Part shown: positions 24,057 through 37,600 of the stretch, piece by piece
Numbering within the stretch: the stretch's first letter is position 1
How the letters are laid out: each line of letters opens with the position of its first letter
From: Osmia lignaria lignaria
Taxonomy: Eukaryota; Arthropoda; Insecta; Hymenoptera; Megachilidae
Assembly (NCBI RefSeq): GCF_051020975.1
Contig: NC_135042.1
Span: 960,001-1,024,000, forward strand
Direction: 5' to 3'
Length of the DNA: 64,000 nucleotides
Position numbers and translations under genes: made by a program
The notes under the pieces: generated by a model
Seen by the model: the letters and a program-made list of their open reading frames with translations, nothing else
What the model was told of the DNA's origin: nothing
Database searches by the model: none

Positions 24057-25840
24057 TCAGATGCGTAGTTCTCGAGATATATCAAGATATTTAAAAGTTC
24101 CGAAGCCGCACCAACATAATAGAGATACAGAAACACCGTGGCCCCTTTCTTTGAGATAACTCTGCACTATTGCGAGCTGTAAATGCCACTTCCAGCTTAG
24201 CTGTGCAGAAGAAGAACAACAAGAAGAAGAAATATCTCGAAATATGTCCGTTAGGCCCCTTCCCTTGAGATAAATGTGCAAATATCTCGGAAACGAAGCG
24301 AGCTATGGCAAAATGTTAAGAGACCTTTTTTGTAGAGAATTAAGTTTCCTACTTTTTATGCTCTATGATATTTTTTGATCAGATGCGTAGTTCTCGAGAT
24401 ATATCAACATATTTAAAAGTTCCGAAGCCGCACCAACATAATAGAGATACAGAAACACCGTGGCCCCTTTCTTTGAGATAACTCTGCACTATTGCGAGCT
24501 GCAAATGCCACTTCCAGCTTAGCTGTGCAGAAGAAGAACAACAAGAAGCAGAAATATCTCGAAATATGTCCGTTAGGCCCCTTCCCTTGAGATAAATCTG
24601 CAAATATCTCGGAAACGAAGCGAGATATGGCAAAATGTTAAGAGACCTTTTTTGTAGAGAATTAAGTTTCCTACCTTTTGTGTTCTATGATATTTTTTGA
24701 GCAGATGCGTAGTTCTCGAGATATATCAAGATATTTAAAAGTTCCGATGCCGCACCAACATAATAGAGATACAGAAACACCGTGGCCCCTTTCATTGAGA
24801 TAACTCTGCACTATTGCGAGCTGCAAATGCCACTTCCAGCGTAGCTGTGCAGAAGAAGAACAACAAGAAGAAGAAATATCTCGAAATATGTCCGTCAGGC
24901 CCCTTCCCTTGAGATAAATCTGGAAATATCTCGGAAACGAAGAGACCTATGGCAAAATGTTAAGAGACCTTTTTGGTAGAGAATTAAGTTTCCTACTTTT
25001 TATGTTCTATGATATTTTTTGATCAGATGCGTAGTTCTCGAGATATATCAAGATATTTAAAAGTTCCGAAGCCGCACCAACATAATAGAGATACAGAAAC
25101 ACCGTGGCCCCTTTCTTTGAGATAACTCTGCACTATTGCGAGCTGTAAATGCCACTTCCAGCTTAGCTGTGCAGAAGAAGAACAACAAGAAGAAGAAATA
25201 TCTCGAAATATGTCCGTCAGGCCCCTTCCCTTGAGATATATCTGCAAATATCTCGGAAACGAAGCGAGCTATGGCAAAATGTTAAGAGACCTTTTTTGTA
25301 GAGAATTATGTTTCCTACAATTTATGTTCTATGATATTTTTTGATCAGAAGCGTAGTTTTCGAGATATATCGAGATATTTAAAAGTTCCGATGCCGCACC
25401 AACATAATAGAGATACAGAAACACCGTGGCCCCTTTCTTTGAGATAACTCTGCACTAGTGCGAGCCGCAAATGCCACTTCCAGCTTAGCTGTGCAGAAGA
25501 AGAACAACAAGAAGAAGAAATATCTCGAAATATGTCCGTCAGGCCCCTTCCCTTGAGATAAATCTGCAAATATCTCGGAAACGAAGCGAGCTATGGCAAA
25601 ATGTTGAGAGACCTTTTTTGTAGAGAATTATGTTTCCTACAATTTATGTTCTATGATATTTTTTGATCAGAAGCGTAGTTTTCGAGATATATCGAGATAT
25701 TTAAAAGTTCCGAAGCCGCAGCAACATAATAGAGATACAGAAACACCGTGGCCCCTTTCTTTGAGATAACTCTGCACTAGTGCGAGCCGCAAATGCCACT
25801 TCCAGCTTAGCTGTGCCGAAGAAGAACAACAAGAAGAAGA
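24057..25840. repeat. irregular units including a divergent one at about 24701
   Basis: Mixed A and B units with no short HOR. The unit from about 24701 carries several private changes: TGAGCAGATGCG, CCGATGCCGC, TTTCATTGAG, CCAGCGTAGC, ATCTGGAAATATC and AGAGACCTATGG. The preceding units match 12465-12900, so this segment shares ancestry with the one 37 units upstream. Confidence 0.6.
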
Positions 25841-28680
25841 AATGTCTCGTAATATGTCCGTCAGGCCCCTTCCCTTGAGATAAATCTGCAAATATCTCGG
25901 AAACGAAGCGAGCTATGGCAAAATGTTAAGAGACCTTTTTTGTAGAGAATTAAGTTTCCTACTTTTTATGTTCTATGATATTTTTTGATCAGATGCGCAG
26001 TTCTCGAGATATATCAAGATATTTAAAAGTTCCGAAGCCGCACCAACATAATAGAGATACAGAAACACCGTGGCCCCTTTCTTTGAGATAACTCTGCACT
26101 ATTGCGAGCTGCAAATGCCACTTCCAGCTTAGCTGTGCAGAAGAAGAACAACAAGAAGAAGAAATATCTCGAAATATGTCCGTTAGGCCCCTTCCCTTGA
26201 GATAAATCTGCAAATATCTCGGAAACGAAGCGAGCTATGGCAAAATGTTAAGAGACCTTTTTTGTAGAGAATTATGTTTCCTACAATTTATGTTCTATGA
26301 TATTTTTTGATCAGAAGCGTAGTTTTCGAGATATATCGAGATATTTAAAAGTTCCGAAGCCGCACCAACATAATAGAGATACAGAAACACCGTGGCCCCT
26401 TTCTTTGAGATAACTCTGCACTATTGCGAGGTGCAAATGCCACTTCCAGCTTAGCTGTGCAGAGGAAGAACAACAAGAAGAAGAAATATCTCGAAATATG
26501 TCCGTCAGGCCAGTTCCTTTGAGCTGAATCTGCAAATATCTCGGAAACGAAGCGAGCTATGGCAAAATGTTAAGAGATGTTTTTTGTAGAGAATTATGTT
26601 TCCTACAATTTATGTTCTATGATATTTTTTGATCAGAAGCGTAGTTTTCGAGATATATCGAGATATTTAAAAGTTCCGAAGCCGCACCAACATAATAGAG
26701 ATACAGAAACACCGTGGCCCCTTTCTTTGAGATAACTCTGCACTAGTGCGAGCCGCAAATGCCACTTCCAGCTTAGCTGTGCAGAAGAAGAACAACAAGA
26801 AGAAGAAATATCTCGAAATATGTCCGTCAGGCCCCTTCCCTTGAGATAAATCTGCAAATATCTCGGAAACGAAGCGAGCTATGGCAAAATGTTAAGAGAC
26901 CTTTTTTGTAGAGAATTATGTTTCCTACAATTTATATTCTATGATATTTTTTGATCAGAAGCGTAGTTTTCGAGATATATCGAGATATTTAAAAGTTCCG
27001 AAGCCGCACCAACATAATAGAGATACGGAAACACCGTGGCCCCTTTCTTTGAGATAACTCTGCACTAGTGCGAGCCGCAAATGCCACTTCCAGCTTAGCT
27101 GTGCAGAAGAAGAACAACAAGAAGAAGAAATGTCTCGAAATATGTCCGTCAGGCCCCTTCCCTTGAGATAAATCTGCAAATATCTCGGAAACGAAGCGAG
27201 CTATGGCAAAATGTTAAGAGACCTTTTTTGTAGAGAATTAAGTTTCCTACTTTTTATGTTCTATGATATTTTTTGATCAGATGCGCAGTTCTCGAGATAT
27301 ATCAAGATATTTAAAAGTTCCGAAGCCGCACCAACATAATAGAGATACAGAAACACCGTGGCCCCTTTCTTTGAGATAACTCTGCACTATTGCGAGCTGC
27401 AAATGCCACTTCCAGCTTAGCTGTGCAGAAGAAGAACAACAAGAAGAAGAAATATCTCGAAATATGTCCGTTAGGCCCCTTCCCTTGAGATAAATCTGCA
27501 AATATCTCGGAAACGAAGCGAGCTATGGCAAAATGTTAAGAGACCTTTTTTGTAGAGAATTATGTTTCCTACAATTTATGTTCTATGATATTTTTTGATC
27601 AGAAGCGTAGTTTTCGAGATATATCGAGATATTTAAAAGTTCCGAAGCCGCACCAACATAATAGAGATACAGAAACACCGTGGCCCCTTTCTTTGAGATA
27701 ACTCTGCACTATTGCGAGGTGCAAATGCCACTTCCAGCTTAGCTGTGCAGAGGAAGAACAACAAGAAGAAGAAATATCTCGAAATATGTCCGTCAGGCCA
27801 GTTCCTTTGAGCTGAATCTGCAAATATCTCGGAAACGAAGCGAGCTATGGCAAAATGTTAAGAGATGTTTTTTGTAGAGAATTATGTTTCCTACAATTTA
27901 TGTTCTATGATATTTTTTGATCAGAAGCGTAGTTTTCGAGATATATCGAGATATTTAAAAGTTCCGAAGCCGCACCAACATAATAGAGATACAGAAACAC
28001 CGTGGCCCCTTTCTTTGAGATAACTCTGCACTAGTGCGAGCCGCAAATGCCACTTCCAGCTTAGCTGTGCAGAAGAAGAACAACAAGAAGAAGAAATATC
28101 TCGAAATATGTCCGTCAGGCCCCTTCCCTTGAGATAAATCTGCAAATATCTCGGAAACGAAGCGAGCTATGGCAAAATGTTAAGAGACCTTTTTTGTAGA
28201 GAATTATGTTTCCTACAATTTATATTCTATGATATTTTTTGATCAGAAGCGTAGTTTTCGAGATATATCGAGATATTTAAAAGTTCCGAAGCCGCACCAA
28301 CATAATAGAGATACGGAAACACCGTGGCCCCTTTCTTTGAGATAACTCTGCACTAGTGCGAGCCGCAAATGCCACTTCCAGCTTAGCTGTGCAGAAGAAG
28401 AACAACAAGAAGAAGAAATGTCTCGAAATATGTCCGTCAGGCCCCTTCCCTTGAGATAAATCTGCAAATATCTCGGAAACGAAGCGAGCTATGGCAAAAT
28501 GTTAAGAGACCTTTTTTGTAGAGAATTAAGTTTCCTACTTTTTATGTTCTATGATATTTTTTGATCAGATGCGCAGTTCTCGAGATATATCAAGATATTT
28601 AAAAGTTCCGAAGCCGCACCAACATAATAGAGATACAGAAACACCGTGGCCCCTTTCTTTGAGATAACTCTGCACTATTG
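25840..28680. repeat. 4-unit HOR, 1288-bp period, A-B-B-B order
   Basis: Units at 25989, 26311, 26633 and 26955 recur at 27277, 27599, 27921 and 28243 with no difference that I noticed. Markers are GATGCGCAG (25993/27281), GCGAGGTGCAAATG (26426/27714), AGAGATGTTTTTTG (26574/27862), TTATATTCTATG (26932/28220), GATACGGAAAC (27022/28310) and GAAATGTCTCG. The block has one A unit followed by three B units. It has a different order from the 4-unit HOR at 15.2 kb and so arose independently. Confidence 0.85.
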
Positions 28681-28799
28681 CGAGCTGTAAATGCCACTTC
28701 CAGCTTAGCTGTGCAGAAGAAGAACAACAAGAAGAAGAAATATCTCGAAATATGTCCGTCAGGCCAGTTCCTTTGAGCTGAATCTGCAAATATCTCGGA

Positions 28800-31620
28800 A
28801 ACGAAGCGAGCTATGGCAAAATGTTAAGAGACGTTTTTTGTAGAGAATTATGTTTCCTACAATTTATGTTCTATGATATTTTTTGATCAGAAGCGTAGTT
28901 TTCGAGATATATCGAGATATTTAAAAGTTCCGAAGCCGCACCAACATAATAGAGATACAGAAACACCGTGGCCCCTTTCTTTGAGATAACTCTGCACTAG
29001 TGCGAGCCGCAAATGCCACTTCCAGCTTAGCTGTGCAGAAGAAGAACAACAAGAAGAAGAAATATCTCGAAATATGTCCGTCAGGCCCCTTCCCTTGAGA
29101 TAAATATGCAAATATCTCGGAAACGAAGCGAGCTATGGCAAAATGTTAAGAGACCTTTTTTGTAGAGAATTAAGTTTCCTACTTTTTATGTTCTATGATA
29201 TTTTTTGATCAGATGCGTAGTTCTCGAGACATATCAAGATATTTAAAAGTTCCGAAGCCGCAACCAACATAATAGAGATACAGAAACACCGTGGCCCCTT
29301 TCTTTGAGATAACTCTGCACTATTGCGAGCTGTAAATGCCACTTCCAGCTTAGCTGTGCAGAAGAAGAACAACAAGAAGAAGAAATATCTCGAAATATGT
29401 CCGTCAGGCCAGTTCCTTTGAGCTGAATCTGCAAATATCTCGGAAACGAAGCGAGCTATGGCAAAATGTTAAGAGACGTTTTTTGTAGAGAATTGTGTTT
29501 CCTACAATTTATGTTCTATGATATTTTTTGATCAGAAGCGTAGTTTTCGAGATATATCGAGATATTTAAAAGTTCCGAAGCCGCACCAACATAATAGAGA
29601 TACAGAAACACCGTGGCCCCTCTCTTTGAGATAACTCTGCACTATTGCGAGCTGAAATGCCACTTCCAGCTTAGCTGTGCAGAAGAAGAACAACAAGAAG
29701 AAGAAATATCTCGAAATATGTCCGTTAGGCCCCTTCCCTTGAGATAAATCTGCAAATATCTCGGAAACGAAGCGAGCACTGGCAAAATGTTGAGAGACCT
29801 TTTTTGTAGAGAATTAAGTTTCCTACTTTTTATGTTCTATGATATTTTTTGATCAGAAGCGTAGTTTTCGAGATATATCGAGATATTTAAAAGTTCCGAA
29901 GCCGCACCAACATAATAGAGATACAGAAACACCGTGGCCCCTTTCTTTGAGATAACTCTGCACTAGTGCGAGCCGCGAATGCCACTTCCAGCTTAGCTGT
30001 GCAGAAGAAGAACAACAAGAAGAAGAAATATCTCGAAATATGTCCGTCAGGCCCCTTCCCTTGAGATAAATCTGCAAATATCTCGGAAACGAAGCGAGCT
30101 ATGGCAAAATGTTAAGAGACCTTTTTTGTAGAGAATTAGGTTTCCTACTTTTTATCTTCTATGATATTTTTTGATCAGATGCGTAGTTCTCGAGATATAT
30201 CAAGATATTTAAAAGTTCCGAAGCCGCACCAACATAATAGAGATACAGAAACACCGTGGCCCCTTTCTTTGATATAACTCTGCACTATTGCGAGCTGTAA
30301 ATGCCACTTCCAGCTTAGCTGTGCAGAAGAAGAACAACAAGAAGAAGAAATATCTCGAAATATGTCCGTCAGGCCCCTTCCCTTGAGATATATCTGCAAA
30401 TATCTCGGAAACGAAGCGAGCTATGGCAAAATGTTAAGAGACCTTTTTTGTAGAGAATTATGTTTCCTACAATTTATGTTCTATGATATTTTTTGATCAG
30501 AAGCGTAGTTTTCGAGATATATCGAGATATTTAAAAGTTCCGAAGCCGCACCAACATAATAGAGATACAGAAACACCGTGGCCCCTTTCTTTGAGATAAC
30601 TCTGCACTAGTGCGAGCCGCAAATGCCACTTGCAGCTTAGCTGTGCAGAAGAAGAACAACAAGAAGAAGAAATATCTCGAAATATGTCCGTCAGGCCCCT
30701 TCCCTTGAGATAAATATGCAAATATCTCGGAAACGAAGCGAGCTATGGCAAAATGTTAAGAGACCTTTTTTGTAGAGAATTAAGTTTCCTACTTTTTATG
30801 TTCTATGATATTTTTTGATCAGATGCGTAGTTCTCGAGATATATCAAGATATTTAAAAGTTCCGAAGCCGCAACCAACATAATAGAGATACAGAAACACC
30901 GTGGCCCCTTTCTTTGAGATAACTCTGCACTATTGCGAGCTGTAAATGCCACTTCCAGCTTAGCTGTGCAGAAGAAGAACAACAAGAAGAAGAAATATCT
31001 CGAAATATGTCCGTCAGGCCAGTTCCTTTGAGATGAATCTGCAAATATCTCGGAAACGAAGCGAGCTATGGCAAAATGTTGAGAGACGTTTTTTGTAGGG
31101 AATTATGTTTCCTACAATTTATGTTCTATGATATTTTTTGATCAGAAGCGTAGTTTTCGAGATATATCGAGATATTTAAAAGTTCCGAAGCCGCACCAAC
31201 ATAATAGAGATACAGAAACACCGTGGCCCCTCTCTTTGAGATAACTCTGCACTATTGCGAGCTGAAATGCCACTTCCAGCTTAGCTGTGCAGAAGAAGAA
31301 CAACAAGAAGAAGAAATATCTCGAAATATGTCCGTTAGGCCCCTTCCCTTGAGATAAATCTGCAAATATCTCGGAAACGAAGCGAGCACTGGCAAAATGT
31401 TGAGAGACCTTTTTTGTAGAGAATTAAGTTTCCTACTTTTTATGTTCTATGATATTTTTTGATCAGAAGCGTAGTTTTCGAGATATATCGAGATATTTAA
31501 AAGTTCCGAAGCCGCACCAACATAATAGAGATACAGAAACACCGTGGCCCCTGTCTTTGAGATAACTCTGCACTAGTGCGAGCCGCGAATGTCACTTCCA
31601 GCTTAGCTGTGCAGAAGAAG
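28800..31620. repeat. 5-unit HOR, 1610-bp period, about 1.75 copies
   Basis: Units from 28887 recur from 30497. Markers are GCCGCAACCAAC with one extra A (29258/30868), GAGCTGAAATGCC with one base lost (29649/31259), GCGAGCACTGGC (29772/31382) and AGCCGCGAATG (29970/31580). The second copy gains CCCTGTCTTTG and AATGTCAC. The two single-base changes shared by both copies show that they predate the duplication and are not sequencing errors. Confidence 0.8.
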
Positions 31621-34600
31621 AACAACAAGAAGAAGAAATATCTCGAAATATGTCCGTTAGGCCCCTTCCCTTGAGATAAATGTGCAAATATCTCGGAAAC
31701 GAAGCGAGCTATGGCAAAATGTTAAGAGACCTTTTTTGTAGAGAATTAAGTTTCCTACTTTTTATGTTCTATGATATTTTTTGATCAGATGCGTAGTTCT
31801 CGAGATATATCAAGATATTTAAAAGTTCCGAAGCCGCACCAACATAATAGAGATACAGAAACACCGTGGCCCCTTTCTTTGAGATAACTCTGCACTATTG
31901 CGAGCTGCAAATGCCACTTCCAGCTTAGCTGTGCAGAAGAAGAACAACAAGAAGAAGAAATATCGCGAAATATGTCCGTCAGGCCCCTTCCCTTGAGATA
32001 AATCTGCCAATATCTCGGAAACGAAGAGAGCTATGGCAAAATGTTAAGAGACCTTTTTTGTAGAGAATTAAGTTTCCTACTTTTCATGTTCTATGATATT
32101 TTTTGATCAGATGCGTAGTTCTCGAGATATATCAAGATATTTAAAAGTTCCGAAGCCGCACCAACGTAATAGAGATACAGAAACACCGTGGCCCCTTTCT
32201 TTGATATAACTCTGCACTATTGCGAGCTGTAAATGCCACTTCCAGCTTAGCTGTGCAGAAGAAGAACAACAAGAAGAAGAAATATCTCGAAATATGTCCG
32301 TCAGGCCCCTTCCCTTGAGATATATCTGCAAATATCTCGGAAACGAAGCGAGCTATGAAAAAATGTTAAGAGACCTTTTTTGTAGAGAATTATGTTTCCT
32401 ACAATTTATGTTCTATGATATTTTTTGATCAGAAGCGTAGTTTTCGAGATATATCGAGATATTTAAAAGTTCCGAAGCCGCACCAACATAATAGAGATAC
32501 AGAAACACCGTGGCCCCTTTCTTTGAGATAACTCTGCACTAGTGCGAGCCGCAAATGCCACTTCCAGCTTAGCTGTGCAGAAGAAGAACAACAAGAAGAA
32601 GAAATATCTCGAAATATGTCCGTCAGGCCCCTTCCCTTGACATAAATCTGCAAATATCTCGGAAACGAAGCGAGCTATGGCAAAATGTTAAGAGACCTTT
32701 TTTGTAGAGAATTAAGTTTCCTACTTTTTATCTTCTATGATATTTTTTGATCAGATGCGTAGTTCTCGAGATATATCAAGATATTTAAAAGTTCCGAAGC
32801 CGCACCAACATAATAGAGATACAGAAACACCGTGGCCCCTCTCTTTGAGATAACTCTGCACTATTGCGAGCTGGAAATGCCACTTCCAGTTTAGCTGTGC
32901 AGAAGAAGAACAACAAGAAGAAGAAATATCTCGAAATATGTCCGTTAGGCCCCTTCCCTTGAGATAAATCTGCAAATATCTCGGAAACGAAGCGAGCTAT
33001 GGTAAAATGTTAAGAGACCTTTTTTGTAGAGAATTATGTTTCCTACAATTTATGTTCTATGATATTTTTTGATCAGAAGCGTAGTTTTCGAGATATATCG
33101 AGATATTTAAAAGTTCCGAAGCCGCACCAACATAATAGAGATACAGAAACACCGTGGCCCCTTTCTTTGAGATAACGCTGCACTAGTGCGAGCTGGAAAT
33201 GCCACTTCCAGTTTAGCTGTGCAGAAGAAGAACAACAAGAAGCAGAAATATCTCGAAATATGTCCGTTAGGCCCCTTCCCTTGAGATAAATCTGCAAATA
33301 TCTCGGAAACGAAGCGAGCTATGGCAAAATGTTAAGAAACCTTTTTTGTAGAGAATTAAGTTTCCTACTTTTTATGTTCTATGATATTTTTTGATCAGAT
33401 GCGTAGTTCTCGAGATATATCAAGATATTTAAAAGTTCCGAAGCCGCACCAACATAATAGAGATACAGAAACACCGTGACCCCTTTCTTTGAGATAACTC
33501 TGCACTATTGCGAGCTGCAAATGCCACTTCCAGCGTAGCTGTGCAGAAGAAGAACAACAAGAAGAAGAAATATCTCGAAATATGTCCGTCAGGCCTCTTC
33601 CCTTGAGATAAATCTGGAAATATCTCGGAAACGAAGAGAGCTATGGCAAAATATTAAGAGACCTTTTTTGTAGAGAATTAAGTTTCCTACTTTTTATGTT
33701 CTATGATATTTTTTGATCAGATGCGTAGTTCTCGAGATATATCAAGATATTTAAAAGTTCCGAAGCCGCACCAACATAATAGAGATACAGAAACACCGTG
33801 GCCCCTTTCTTTGAGATAACTCTGCACTAGTGCGAGCCGCAAATGCCACTTCCAGCTTAGCTGTGCAGAAGAAGAACAACAAGAAGAAGAAATATCTCGA
33901 AATATGTCCGTCATGCCCCTTCCCTTGAGATAAATCCGCAAATATCTCGGAAACGAAGCGAGCTATGGCAAAACGTTAAGAGACCTTTTTTGTAGAGAAT
34001 TAAGTTTCCTACTTTTTATGTTCTATGATATTTTTTGATCAGATGCGTAGTTCTCGAGATATATCAAGATATTTAAAAGTTCCGAAGCCGCACAAACATA
34101 AAAGAGATACAGAAGCACCGTGGCCCCTTTCTTTGAGATAACTCTGCACTATTGCGAGCTGCAAATGCCACTTCCAGCTTAGCTGTGCAGAAGAAGAACA
34201 ACAAGAAGAAGAAATATCTCGAAATATGTCCGTCAGGCCCCTTCCCTTGAGATAAATCTGCAAATATCTCGGAAACGAAGCGAGCTATGGCAAAATGTTA
34301 AGAGAACTTTTTTGTAGAGAATTAAGTTTCCTACTTTTTATCTTCTATGATATTTTTTGATCAGATGCGTAGTTCTCGAGATATATCAAGATATTTAAAA
34401 GTTCCGAAGCCGCACCAACATAATAGAGATACAGAAACACCGTGGCCCCTTTCTTTGAGATAACTTTGCACTATTGCGAGCTGTAAATGCCACTTTCAGC
34501 TTAGCTGTGCAGAAGAAGAACAACAAGAAGAAGAAATATCTCGAAATATGTCCGTCAGGCCCCTTCCCTTGAGATATATCTGCAAATATCTCGGAAACGA

Positions 34601-37600
34601 AGCGAGCTATGGCAAAATGTTAAGAGACCTTTTTTGTAGAGAATTATGTTTCCTACAATTTATGTTCTATGATATTTTTTGATCAGAAGCGTAGTTTTCG
34701 AGATATATCGAGATATTTAAAAGTTCCGAAGCCGCACCAACATAATAGAGATACAGAAACACCGTGGCCCCTTTCTTTGAGATAACTCTGCACTAGTGCG
34801 AGCCGCAAATGCCACTTCCAGCTTAGCTGTGCAGAAGAAGAACAACAAGAAGAAGAAATATCTCGAAATATGTCCGTCATGCCCCTTCCCTTGAGATAAA
34901 TCTGCAAATATCTCGGAAACGAAGCGAGCTATGGCAAAACGTTAAGAGACCTTTTTTGTAGAGAATTAAGTTTCCTACTTTTTATGTTCTATGATATTTT
35001 TTGATCAGATGCGTAGTTCTCGAGATATATCAAGATATTTAAAAGTTCCGAAGCCGCACAAACATAATAGAGATACAGAAACACCGTGGCCCCTTTCTTT
35101 GAGATAACTCTGCACTATTGCGAGCTGCAAATGCCACTTCCAGCTTAGCTGTGCAGAAGAAGAACAACAAGAAGAAGAAATATCTCGAAATATGTCCGTC
35201 AGGCCCCTTCCCTTGAGATAAATCTGCAAATATCTCGGAAACGAAGAGGGCTATGGCAAAATGTTAAGAGACCTTTTTTGTAGAGAATTAAGTTTCCTAC
35301 AATTTATGTTCTATGATATTTTTTGATCAGAAGCGTAGTTTTCGAGATATATCGAGATATTTAAAAGTTCCGAAGCCGCACCAACATAATAGAGATACAG
35401 AAACACCGTGGCCCCTTTCTTTGAGATAACTCTGCACTAGTGCGAGCCGCAAATGCCACTTCCAGCTTAGCTGTGCAGAAGAAGAACAACAAGAAGAAGA
35501 AATATCTCGAAATATGTCCGTCAGGCCCCTTCCCTTGAGATAAATCTGCAAATATCTCGGAAACGAAGCGAGCGATGGCAAAATGTTAAGAGACCTTTTT
35601 TGTAGAGAATTAAGTTTCCTACTTTTTATGTTCTATGATATTTTTCGATCAGATGCGTAGTTCTCGAGATATATCAAGATATTTAAAAGTTCCGAAGCCG
35701 CACCAACATAACAGAGATACAGAAACACCGTGGCCCCTTTCTTTGAGATAACTCTGCACTATTGCGCGCTGCAAATGCCACTTCCAGCTTAGCTGTGCAG
35801 AAGAAGAACAACATGAAGAAGAAATATCTCGAAATATGTCCGTCAGGCCCCTTCCCTTGAGATAAATCTGCAAATATCTCGGAAACGAAGCGAGCTATGG
35901 CAAAATGTTAAGAGACCTTTTTTGTAGAGAATAATGTTTCCTACAATTTACGTTCTATGATATTTTTTGATCAGAAGCGTAGTTTTCGAGATATATCGAG
36001 ATATTTAAAAGTTCCGAAGGCGCACCAACATAATAGAGATACAGAAACACCGTGGCCCCTTTCTTTGAGATAACTCTGCACTATTGCGACCTACAAATGC
36101 CACTTCCAGCTTAGCTGTGCAGAAGAAGAACAACAAGGAGAAGAAATATCTCGAAATATGTCCGTCAGGCCCCTTCCCTTGGGATATATCTGCAAATATC
36201 TCGGAAACGAAGCGAGCTATGACAAAATGTTAAGAGACCTTTTTTGTAGAGAATTAAGTTTTCTACTTTTTATGTTCTATGATATTTTTTGATCAGATGC
36301 GTAGTTCTCGAGATATATCAAGATATTTAAAAGTTCCGAAGCCGCACCAACATAATAGAGATACAGAAACACCGTGGCCCCTTTCTTTGAGATAACTCTG
36401 CACTATTGCGAGCTGTAAATGCCACTTCCAGCTTAGCTGTGCAGAAGAAGAACAACAAGAAGAAGAAATATCTCGAAATATGTCCGTCAGGCCAGTTCCT
36501 TTGAGATGAATCTGCAAATATCTCGGAAACGAAGCGAGCTATGGCAAAATGTTGAGAGACGTTTTTTGTAGGGAATTATGTTTCCTACAATTTATGTTCT
36601 ATGATATTTTTTGATCAGAAGCGTAGTTTTCGAGATATATCGAGATATTTAAAAGTTCCGAAGCCGCACCAACATAATAGAGATACAGAAACACCGTGGC
36701 CCCTCTCTTTGAGATAACTCTGCACTATTGCGAGCTGAAATGCCACTTCCAGCTTAGCTGTGCAGAAGAAGAACAACAAGAAGAAGAAATATCTCGAAAT
36801 ATGTCCGTTAGGCCCCTTCCCTTGAGATAAATCTGCAAATATCTCGGAAACGAAGCGAGCACTGGCAAAATGTTGAGAGACCTTTTTTGTAGAGAATTAA
36901 GTTTCCTACTTTTTATGTTCTATGATATTTTTTGATCAGAAGCGTAGTTTTCGAGATATATCGAGATATTTAAAAGTTCCGAAGCCGCACCAACATAATA
37001 GAGATACAGAAACACCGTGGCCCCTGTCTTTGAGATAACTCTGCACTAGTGCGAGCCGCGAATGTCACTTCCAGCTTAGCTGTGCAGAAGAAGAACAACA
37101 AGAAGAAGAAATATCTCGAAATATGTCCGTTAGGCCCCTTCCCTTGAGATAAATGTGCAAATATCTCGGAAACGAAGCGAGCTATGGCAAAATGTTAAGA
37201 GACCTTTTTTGTAGAGAATTAAGTTTCCTACTTTTTATGTTCTATGATATTTTTTGATCAGATGCGTAGTTCTCGAGATATATCAAGATATTTAAAAGTT
37301 CCGAAGCCGCACCAACATAATAGAGATACAGAAACACCGTGGCCCCTTTCTTTGAGATAACTCTGCACTATTGCGAGCTGCAAATGCCACTTCCAGCTTA
37401 GCTGTGCAGAAGAAGAACAACAAGAAGAAGAAATATCGCGAAATATGTCCGTCAGGCCCCTTCCCTTGAGATAAATCTGCCAATATCTCGGAAACGAAGA
37501 GAGCTATGGCAAAATGTTAAGAGACCTTTTTTGTAGAGAATTAAGTTTCCTACTTTTCATGTTCTATGATATTTTTTGATCAGATGCGTAGTTCTCGAGA

